This document shows, piece by piece, positions 41,057 through 46,960 of a stretch of DNA of 46,960 nucleotides (its first letter is position 1; each line of letters begins with the position of its first letter). Source of the stretch: Actinomycetes bacterium (GTDB taxonomy: Bacteria; Actinomycetota; Thermoleophilia; Gaiellales; Gaiellaceae). Location of the stretch: assembly GCA_026708005.1 (NCBI GenBank), contig JAPOVR010000072.1, positions 1 through 46,960 on the forward strand. Reading direction: 5' to 3'. The notes under the pieces are model-generated. The model was given only the letters and a program-made list of their open reading frames with translations, had not been told where the DNA came from and did no database searches. A program made the translations under genes and the position numbers.

Positions 41057-43542
41057 GCATGGACTTCCAGAGGCTCACGCAGCGATCGCAGGAGGCTGTC
41101 AGCCGCGCCGTCCAGCTCGCTCGTCAGCGCGGCAATCCCGAGGTCTCTCCGGAGCATCTGACCGTCGCGGTGCTCGAGCAGGACTTTCCGGTCGCGCTGC
41201 TCGAGCGCTCCGGCGCGGCCGTCGCAGAGCTTCAAACCGCTGCGGAGGCAGCGCTTGACGTGCGCCCGCAGGTGCAGGGAGTCGCCGCGCAACAGCCGCA
41301 GGTCTCGGCGGCGCTCTCGGCCGTGCTCGACAAGGCCGAGCAGGAGATGGGGACGCTCGGCGACGAGTTCGTCTCCACCGAGCACCTCGTGCTGGCGCTC
41401 GGCCTCACCGATCGCGGGGCGGTCACCGAGGCCTTGGACGAGATCCGGGGCAACCGGCGCGTGACGACGCTAAACCCGGAGGAGACCTACCAGGCTCTCG
41501 AGAAGTTCGGGCGGGACCTGACCGAGCAAGCCGAGGCGGGCAAGCTCGATCCGGTTATCGGTCGGGACGATGAGGTACGGCGGGTGATCCAGGTGCTGAG
41601 CCGTCGGACGAAGAACAACCCCGTTCTGATCGGGGAGCCTGGCGTCGGGAAGACCGCCATCGTCGAAGGGCTCGCTCAACGCATCGTCGCGGGCGATGTG
41701 CCCGAAGGCCTCAAGGGCCGTAGGGTCTGGGCGCTCGACATCGGGGCGCTGCTCGCCGGCTCGAAGTATCGGGGCGAGTTCGAGGAACGGCTGAGGGCGG
41801 TGCTCGCCGAGATCAAGGACGTCGACGGTCAGATCGTCCTGTTCATGGACGAGCTGCACACGATCGTGGGCGCGGGTGCAGCCGAGGGTGCGGTCGATGC
41901 GGCCAACCTGCTCAAGCCCATGCTCGCGCGGGGTGAGCTGCGCGCGATCGGCGCAACGACGCTCGATGAGTTCCGCAAGCACGTCGAGAAGGACGCCGCC
42001 CTCGAGCGCCGGTTCCAGCCGGTGCTCGTTGGTGAGCCGTCCGTCGCCGACTCGATCGCGATCCTGCGCGGCCTCAAGGAGCGATATGAGGCGCACCACG
42101 GTGTGCGGATTCGCGACGCGGCGCTCGTTGCGGCGGCGGTCCTCTCCGATCGCTACATCCCCGACCGGTTTCTGCCCGACAAGTCGATCGATCTCGTCGA
42201 TGAGGCAGCGTCGAGGCTGCGGATGGAGATCGACTCGGTCCCCACCGAGCTCGACGAGGCCGACCGGCGCGTGCGCCAGCTCGAGATCGAGCTCGCGGCG
42301 ATGGCGAAGGAAGCCGACGCTGTGCGGGAGCCCGTCGAGCGAGAGCTTGCCGAGGCGCAGGAGCGCCGGGACGGGCTCGCCGCGCGCTGGGCATCCGAGA
42401 AGGAGCAGCTCAACCGCATCAGCGAGGCGACGCGCCGGATCGACGAGCTGAAGATCGAGGCCGAGCGCGCCGAGCGGGTGAGCGATCTCGAACGGGTCGC
42501 GCAGATTCGCTACGGGGAGCTGCCGGCGCTCGAGAAGGAGCTCGGGGAACGGGGCGAGGTATCGGTCGAACCGATGGTCAAGGAGGAGGTCGACGAGGAC
42601 GACATCGCCGAGGTCGTCGCAGGTTGGACGGGCATTCCCGCCTCGAGGCTGCTCGAGGCCGAGGCGCAGAAGCTCATCCGGATGGAGGAGCGCCTTCACG
42701 ACCGGGTCATCGGTCAACAGCCGGCGATCGAGGCCGTGGCCAACGCCGTTCGTCGCTCCCGGTCTGGGCTCGGTGACCCCAACCGACCGATTGGCAGCTT
42801 CGTCTTCCTCGGACCCACGGGCATTGGCAAGACCGAGCTCGCCAAGGCGCTCGCCGAGTTCCTGTTCGACGACGAACGGGCGATGGTTCGGATCGACATG
42901 TCCGAGTACATCGAGAAGCACACGGTCTCCCGCCTGGTCGGAGCACCGCCTGGCTACGTGGGCTTCGAGGAGGGAGGTCAGCTGACGGAAGCCGTGCGCC
43001 GCCGCCCCTACTCGGTGCTGCTGCTCGACGAGATCGAGAAGGCGCACGCCGACGTCTTCAACGTGCTGTTGCAGCTGATGGACGATGGGCGGCTGACCGA
43101 TGGGCATGGCCGCACGGTCGACTTCCGCAACACCGTCCTGATCATGACCTCGAACGTCCGCTCAGCCGACGAGATGGCCGACCACTTCCGGCCCGAGTTC
43201 CTCAACCGCATCGATGAGATCATCGAGTTCCACACGCTCACCCGCGAGCACCTGACCCAGATCGTCGAGCTTCAGCTCGAGCGCTTGGGCTCGCGGCTTG
43301 CCGAGCGCAACCTCAGCCTCGAGCTCAGCGATGCCGCGAAGGAGCTGATCGCCGAGGCGGGCTGGGACCCGGCCTACGGCGCGCGTCCGCTGAAGCGCGC
43401 GATCCAGCGGCTCGTCGAGAACCCGCTCTCGCAGAGGCTCCTGGCGGGGGACTTCGCCGAGGGCGGTGTGATCAGGGCTGATGCGACCGGACACGAGCTG
43501 ACCTTCGAGCGCATCGACACGGCGCAGCCCGCTGCCGCGTAG
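41053..43542 (+). CDS. clpB: ATP-dependent disaggregase ClpB
   Basis: This 829-residue Hsp100 has the double-repeat N domain (residues 1-145). The first AAA domain has Walker A GEPGVGKT near 194 and Walker [10 protein letters not shown] coiled-coil middle domain spans about 390-500. The second AAA domain has [17 protein letters not shown] near 587, [10 protein letters not shown], and the sensor arginine region [14 protein letters not shown]. ClpB dissolves aggregates with DnaK. GTG 41053 overlaps the hspR stop; ATG 41059 is an alternative. It is the last gene of the operon. Confidence 0.97.
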   Translation: MSMDFQRLTQRSQEAVSRAVQLARQRGNPEVSPEHLTVAVLEQDFPVALLERSGAAVAELQTAAEAALDVRPQVQGVAAQQPQVSAALSAVLDKAEQEMGTLGDEFVSTEHLVLALGLTDRGAVTEALDEIRGNRRVTTLNPEETYQALEKFGRDLTEQAEAGKLDPVIGRDDEVRRVIQVLSRRTKNNPVLIGEPGVGKTAIVEGLAQRIVAGDVPEGLKGRRVWALDIGALLAGSKYRGEFEERLRAVLAEIKDVDGQIVLFMDELHTIVGAGAAEGAVDAANLLKPMLARGELRAIGATTLDEFRKHVEKDAALERRFQPVLVGEPSVADSIAILRGLKERYEAHHGVRIRDAALVAAAVLSDRYIPDRFLPDKSIDLVDEAASRLRMEIDSVPTELDEADRRVRQLEIELAAMAKEADAVREPVERELAEAQERRDGLAARWASEKEQLNRISEATRRIDELKIEAERAERVSDLERVAQIRYGELPALEKELGERGEVSVEPMVKEEVDEDDIAEVVAGWTGIPASRLLEAEAQKLIRMEERLHDRVIGQQPAIEAVANAVRRSRSGLGDPNRPIGSFVFLGPTGIGKTELAKALAEFLFDDERAMVRIDMSEYIEKHTVSRLVGAPPGYVGFEEGGQLTEAVRRRPYSVLLLDEIEKAHADVFNVLLQLMDDGRLTDGHGRTVDFRNTVLIMTSNVRSADEMADHFRPEFLNRIDEIIEFHTLTREHLTQIVELQLERLGSRLAERNLSLELSDAAKELIAEAGWDPAYGARPLKRAIQRLVENPLSQRLLAGDFAEGGVIRADATGHELTFERIDTAQPAAA

Positions 43543-44317
43543 ACCCAGCCGGGAAGCGCGGCCTCGCAGGCGCCTGCGCGCGGCCTCGCCAGGAAGGAGC
43601 CCGGGGGTTGCTCGTTCGGGTGCGCCTCGTCGCTGCACCGAGGCCACCGGCATCCGGTGGAGGTCTGGTGGCCGTCCTGGGCTTTGGGGCCTGGCAGAGG
43701 CAGGCCGGCAAGGGCAGCCAGTCGCCGATCGGCTGTTGGCGCTCCCGGGGTGCCGTGGATTTCCAGGCAGATCGGCAGCCGGCGCTGCGATTCCCGCGTG
43801 GGCGCTCAGCCAGCCGAGCCGCCGAGCCAATGTGCCGTTGCGCCGAGCCAGGCGAAGCTGCCGGACCGCCGAGCCGCGGTGCCGAGCCGTGGTAAAAGGC
43901 AGCCCGCCTCCCACCCACCACCCGGGGGAGGGTAGCCCAGAATGGCGTACGGCTTTCGCACGATCTGTCACAGAAGTGTCATGAGACTGCGCCAATTCTG
44001 TTCGGCCGTGCGGCCTGGTGCGGACGCAGTGGAGGGACACTCCGGAGGAGCACCCTTGCGCCTCCCTTTCGTTCATCATTTTGCGAACTGGCAGGAACGC
44101 GTCGGCGGCCGCGTACACGTGACGTTGGCCCTGTATCACCTTGCGGCCTGTATGACCTTGCGGCTTCATCCGGGTCACTCCTGGCCTCACGCGGCCTTGC
44201 CTCGACACGCCTAGCTCCTCCACGCGTCCAGCCCCTCAAGAGACCCCGATTGAGCAGCGCGCCCAGAGCTCGCAGCCGCGTCCGCTTGCCGCGCGCCCCG
44301 GCACATAGCATGGGCGC
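43543..44317. other. non-coding spacer carrying element copy C
   Basis: This 775-bp spacer lies between clpB and a membrane-protein gene. The core is at 43899-43991 on the minus strand. On that strand the 5' flank (44000-44230) is purine-rich with AAGGTCATACAGG and AAGGTGATACAGG repeated words. The 3' flank (43560-43895) has reiterated GGCTCGGC. No gene is supported. The leaderless promoter of the next gene occupies 44306-44317. Confidence 0.6.
43899..43991 (-). repeat. dispersed intergenic element core, copy C
   Basis: On the minus strand it reads GCAGTCTCATGACACTTC, then TGTGACAGATCGTGCGAAA, GCCGTACGCC, GGGCTACCCTCCCCCGGG, and GGTGGGTGGGAGGCGGGC. The order and spacing match copy A. CTGTGACA is intact while its upstream partner has changed to GGCGCAG, so the inverted repeat is weaker than in copy A. 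Confidence 0.8.
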
Positions 44318-44320
44318 ATG
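44306..44320 (+). promoter_or_regulatory. -10 element of a leaderless start
   Basis: TAGCAT at 44306-44311 is followed by six bases and ATG 44318. Confidence 0.5.
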
Positions 44321-45025
44321 AACGACGAGCTCGTCGACCGGCCGCTCCAGGTGGGTGAGGTCATCGCTGAGACGATTCGCATCTACGGGCGGCGGGCGTT
44401 CGTCTACTTTGCGATCGGAGCTATCTGGGCGCTGCCATCGTTCCTGCTGACGCAGACGACACCGGGCGCTGCCGACGTCGTCATCGTCGGCGTCGCGTTC
44501 GTCGTTGGCCTGTTGGTGACGATCCCGCTCGTCCTCCGGCTGTCCCTGAAGGCGTGGCTTCGCCGCGTTGCTGGGTCAGCCGTGATGCTCGTTCCGCTCG
44601 TCGCGGTCGTGGGCGTTCCGGCGGGCCTGGCCGCGCTTGAACCCTGGACGGCGGCGGCTGCCAGCGTTTGGCTTGCATTGGCCGTGTTCGCGCTGCCGGT
44701 CGTGCTGCTCGAGGAGGCCCCCGAAGGGACGTCGACGCTGCGCTACCTGCTGACGCGCTGTGTAAAGCTGGGACGCGTTGGCTACGTGCACGCGCTCATG
44801 ACTGTCCTAGTGCTGCTCCTCGTGCCGCACCTGGTTGGCTTGCTGATGAGACTCGCGCTCGTGGCCTACGCCGACAACACCCAGGCGACGAGCCTCCTGA
44901 TCGTGCAGGCTGTGCTGATGCCGTTCGTGTTCATCGGCTTGACCGTCCTCTACTGCGAGCAGAGCGCGCGCCTGCAAGAGCCCGTCCGTTCGGCGTTTTC
45001 TTGCGAGCCGCACGCCCGCGCATGA
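44318..45025 (+). CDS. six-helix membrane protein, function unknown
   Basis: This 235-residue protein starts MNDELVDRPLQVGEVIAETI and then has about six hydrophobic helices, including FVYFAIGAIWALPSFLL, VVIVGVAFVVGLLVTIPLVL and ALMTVLVLLLVPHLVGLLM. The pattern resembles the DUF/glycerophosphoryl-diester-like membrane families that begin RPLxVGEVLxETxRIY, which lack a known role. It is coupled to a small downstream gene by ATGA. It follows a repeat-bearing spacer and has its own leaderless promoter. Confidence 0.75.
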   Translation: MNDELVDRPLQVGEVIAETIRIYGRRAFVYFAIGAIWALPSFLLTQTTPGAADVVIVGVAFVVGLLVTIPLVLRLSLKAWLRRVAGSAVMLVPLVAVVGVPAGLAALEPWTAAAASVWLALAVFALPVVLLEEAPEGTSTLRYLLTRCVKLGRVGYVHALMTVLVLLLVPHLVGLLMRLALVAYADNTQATSLLIVQAVLMPFVFIGLTVLYCEQSARLQEPVRSAFSCEPHARA

Positions 45026-45243
45026 GCTCGTCGGGTCGACTACCCGAGTGGGTCCTGGCGGAGATCGGAACCTGGCCGCAGGATGCGTTTGGCGCCCATC
45101 AGACGAGGCTCCTACTGCGAGACGGACGCGTGATCGCTCCCGTCGCGGTGCTCCCAAGCGGCGACGTCGCTGGCTGGGGCACCGCTGGGCCCGTTGACTT
45201 CGAGCCGGAGGACATCGTTGCGATCGAACGAGTTGATGCATGA
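45022..45243 (+). CDS. small protein of 73 residues, function unknown
   Basis: The protein begins MSSSGRLPEWVLAEIGTWP and contains RLLLRDGRVIAPVAVLPSGD and DFEPEDIVAIERVDA. It overlaps the stop of the membrane gene by four bases, which decides the start and supports its reality. The composition is balanced and unlike nearby non-coding frames. It may be a small beta-rich soluble protein working with the membrane protein. I do not recognise a family. Confidence 0.65.
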   Translation: MSSSGRLPEWVLAEIGTWPQDAFGAHQTRLLLRDGRVIAPVAVLPSGDVAGWGTAGPVDFEPEDIVAIERVDA

Positions 45244-45352
45244 GCGTGCGTGCCGGTAGGAGCGCGCCTGCCGATGGGAGTGGCGGGGGCGCGGGTCTCA
45301 GGTGTTGACGACACCGATCGGGCGGTAGCGGCCAGGTCGGCACCAGGTAGTC

Positions 45353-45379
45353 CTGGCACTGTCTCTAAGAGAGTGCCAG
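45353..45379 (+). promoter_or_regulatory. CIRCE-like operator (HrcA-type) before fmdB
   Basis: CTGGCACTG at 45353-45361 and GAGTGCCAG at 45371-45379 are separated by exactly nine bases. This is the CIRCE geometry (TTAGCACTC-N9-GAGTGCTAA), with six of nine and seven of nine positions matching. A TACGAT -10 follows at 45388-45393, four bases before GTG 45398. HrcA is not encoded in the window. Confidence 0.65.
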
Positions 45380-45397
45380 AAGCCTGGTACGATACGG

Positions 45398-45781
45398 GTG
45401 TCCGCGATGCCGACCTACGAGTACCGGTGCCGGTCTGGGCACACCTTCGAGGTCTTCCAGCGCATGTCCGATGCGCCGCTCGAAGCGTGCGTTGTGTGTG
45501 GGGAGAACGGCGTCGAGAAGGTGCTCTTCGCGCCGGCGGTGCACTTCAAGGGCTCAGGGTTTTACTCGACCGACTACGGGCGAGGCGCCCAGAAGCGCGA
45601 CGAGCGCATCTCTGCGGATGGCTCAAGCTCAAGCGCAGACTCCGGTGGAAAAGAGGGTGCTGCCAAGGACGCGAACGGCTCGGGCGGCGAGCGCGCGAAG
45701 GACAAAGGCGGCTTCAAGAGCGCTGCCAAGGGCGAGGGTGGCTCCAAGACCGGCGACACCGGCGCGAAGGCCTCCGAGTAG
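45398..45781 (+). CDS. FmdB-family zinc-ribbon protein with long disordered tail
   Basis: This 127-residue protein has the FmdB domain MPTYEYRCRSGHTFEVFQRM, then LEACVVCGENGVEKVLFAP and VHFKGSGFYSTDYG. Family members usually have two CxxC pairs. Here the first pair is reduced to one Cys with a His nearby (CRSGH), so zinc binding may use C-H plus C-x2-C. Residues from about 70 are a Gly/Lys/Ser/Ala-rich tail. GTG 45398 fits the TACGAT -10; ATG 45407 is the conventional family start. The CIRCE-like site suggests heat or stress control. The role is unknown. Confidence 0.8.
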   Translation: MSAMPTYEYRCRSGHTFEVFQRMSDAPLEACVVCGENGVEKVLFAPAVHFKGSGFYSTDYGRGAQKRDERISADGSSSSADSGGKEGAAKDANGSGGERAKDKGGFKSAAKGEGGSKTGDTGAKASE

Positions 45782-46366
45782 TAGCGCCGGCAGGTTCGAT
45801 AGCGGGGGCTGAGCCCGAGCTGGTAGCGGGCCTGGAGAAGGCTTGGCGGAGATCTTGGGCAGGCTCTCACCGCCTCGTTCGGTCTGGGTCTCGCGGTTGG
45901 CCCCGACTGTGAGCTTGGCTCTCTGCTGCCGCGCTTCGGCCGGCTGGCGGAGCGGCCGCTCGGGCAGCCACCTAGGAGGGTTGGTGAAACGGTGGCGGAA
46001 CGGGGAGGGCTTCGTGCGGGAGGGCCCGGACGGGCTGAGCGTAACGGCGCCTGTCTTCGGTCCAGACTCGGTGGGGCCAAGGGGGGTATGGGCAGATGCG
46101 CCCGGTCGGGCTGGGCGGGACAGAGGTGGCGCAACCCGCTGGGCTAGCCACTTTGGGCAAGCCGCTGGGGCAGCCGGCTAGGCCAACCCGCTGGGCGGAA
46201 GTTGGGCGCAAGTCCGGTAGGGGCAATCGTGGGTTAACCCTCTGCCGCCGCGGTCCAACCGGCTGGCCCACGCAACGAGGGCAGGGCTCGATGGTGCATA
46301 TCGCCTTCTCATGATCGGCACGCTCCAGCCGGCCGGCGCGGCGAGCGCGGGGTTGCGAGCAAGGTT

Positions 46367-46425
46367 GGCACAGTTTCATGACACCTCTGTGACAGATCGT
46401 GCGAAAGCCGTGCGCTTTTGGTGGT
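46367..46425 (+). repeat. dispersed intergenic element core, copy B
   Basis: GGCACAG, TTTCATGACACCT, then CTGTGACAGATCGTGCGAAA and GCCGTGCGC match copies A and C nearly base for base. After 46417 homology ends and the DNA becomes G/T-rich, so the CCCCCGGGTGG half of the core is replaced or lost. Confidence 0.8.
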
Positions 46426-46530
46426 GGTGGGTTTTGCAGGGGTTTTGGTTGTGGGTGGGGGGCGGGTCCGTACGGGGTCCGCGGGTTTGGGGTTTGCGGG
46501 TTCGGGGGTGTGAGGCCTGCCGGGTGTTGG
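46417..46530 (+). other. G/T-rich tract with G runs
   Basis: The plus strand is almost wholly G and T, with runs of three to six G such as GGGTGGGGGGCGGG. It could form G-quadruplexes. It begins exactly where copy B of the element loses similarity. The minus strand of positions 1-160 has the same character. Confidence 0.6.
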
Positions 46531-46960
46531 GTCAGCCTCGGGTCTATCTGGCGCTACCGTGTTTGTACATCTCACGGTTGGGGCGGCGCCCCGGGGGCCG
46601 CGAGCTGTGGGGCCCGGCGCATTGGGTTTCGGCAGGTCACAGCTACCGGCGGGCTCGCTGCCCTTCCGCCGGGCTTGGAGGCTGGACGGCTGGCCATAAG
46701 CGGCGGGGCCGGCGCTTGGCCCCTGAAGGTGGGGCACCTGGGTGCCGCGCCGACAGCCGAAGGCGGGGCCGTCTGCGGCCGGCCGGCGGCCCCGGATCCC
46801 GCTGCGCCCCAGCCCGCTGCATAATCATGTCTGGGCTCGACCGGCCCGGATGGCGGCCCGAACCCACAGGCAGGCGGCCCCTGCTGCTGCTTTGGCCATT
46901 CGCCTGATCTCGACGATCGTCTCGAGCCTCCGTGGCAGCCCGGCGAAGCCAATCTCCAAG

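Larger units (their letters stand above)
45782..46960. other. non-coding spacer carrying element copy B
   Basis: No gene is supported across about 1.18 kb to the window end. The first 580 bases are G-rich with reiterated CCGCTGGG/GGGCAAGCC words. The core lies at 46367-46425 and a G/T-rich tract follows. From about 46560 to 46820 the DNA is GC-rich and repetitive in GGC/GCC words. Both strands are open across the last 110 bases, where a partial gene cannot be excluded. Confidence 0.5.

Noticed and set aside
45784..46366. tRNA or rRNA genes in the non-coding spacers
   Set aside because: No TPsiC-type GGTTCGAATCC string or cloverleaf was found in any spacer.
46825..46960. Partial gene at the window end on either strand
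   Set aside because: Both strands are open for about 110-135 bases and give plausible Ala/Arg-rich peptides, but neither is recognisable and the true frame cannot be told.

Overview
The window is about 47 kb of high-GC DNA that reads as a chromosomal segment of an actinobacterium, most likely class Thermoleophilia (Gaiellales/Solirubrobacterales-like). The evidence is the actinobacterial dnaK-grpE-dnaJ-hspR-clpB operon, several F420-type flavin-dependent oxidoreductases, an inositol-phosphate synthase next to a PgsA1-like phosphatidylinositol-phosphate synthase, frequent GTG starts, and many first genes that look leaderless. The lineage is inferred from gene content. No rRNA or tRNA gene was recognised.

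Layout: 1-658 is non-coding and begins with a nearly T-free C/A tract. 659-3156 holds two overlapping small dimeric-barrel genes, a universal stress protein and a membrane-anchored propeller-like protein. 3157-4221 is non-coding and carries a repeat element. 4222-10186 holds a cupin, two small barrel proteins, a nitroreductase, a threonine aldolase, a CoA-transferase-like pair and a CaiB-type CoA-transferase. 10286-12656 is an NfeD/SPFH pair. 12741-15868 holds an SDR reductase facing three F420-type genes, two of which are tandem duplicates. 16183-20181 is a peptidoglycan-binding lipoprotein followed (reading upstream) by a coupled membrane operon with two CtaG-like proteins. 20318-24796 holds a class III aminotransferase, a frameshifted LLM oxidoreductase, a zincin-like protein coupled to argF, and a broken hsp20. 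24872-28216 holds an M3-like peptidase, yjbQ and an rlmD-like gene. 28217-28831 is a second repeat spacer. 28832-33277 holds a membrane pseudogene with two short tandem duplications, a UDG-like gene, a glycosyltransferase-PHP fusion, and an LLM gene with an in-frame amber codon. 33431-36863 holds an inositol-phosphate synthase with an N-terminal tandem ribbon-helix-helix extension, pgsA and moaA. 37113-43542 is the heat-shock operon. 43543-46960 holds two more repeat spacers around a small membrane-protein operon and an FmdB-type gene preceded by a CIRCE-like operator.

The most notable signal is a dispersed non-coding element with four copies, at 3586-3674 (-), 28736-28833 (+), 43899-43991 (-) and 46367-46425 (+). 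Its core of about 60-100 nt contains TGTCACAG/CTGTGACA inverted-repeat material. Purine-rich, partly repetitive DNA lies on the same strand upstream of each core. Other leads are the RHH-inositol-phosphate-synthase fusion with a palindrome at its promoter, the shared CTTAGAT-N2-(-10) arrangement at the dnaK and hsp20 promoters, a CIRCE-like site before fmdB, and a recurring TANNNT-N6-RTG leaderless signature. Four genes are visibly broken by single-base changes or short tandem duplications, so either local decay or sequencing/assembly error must be considered.
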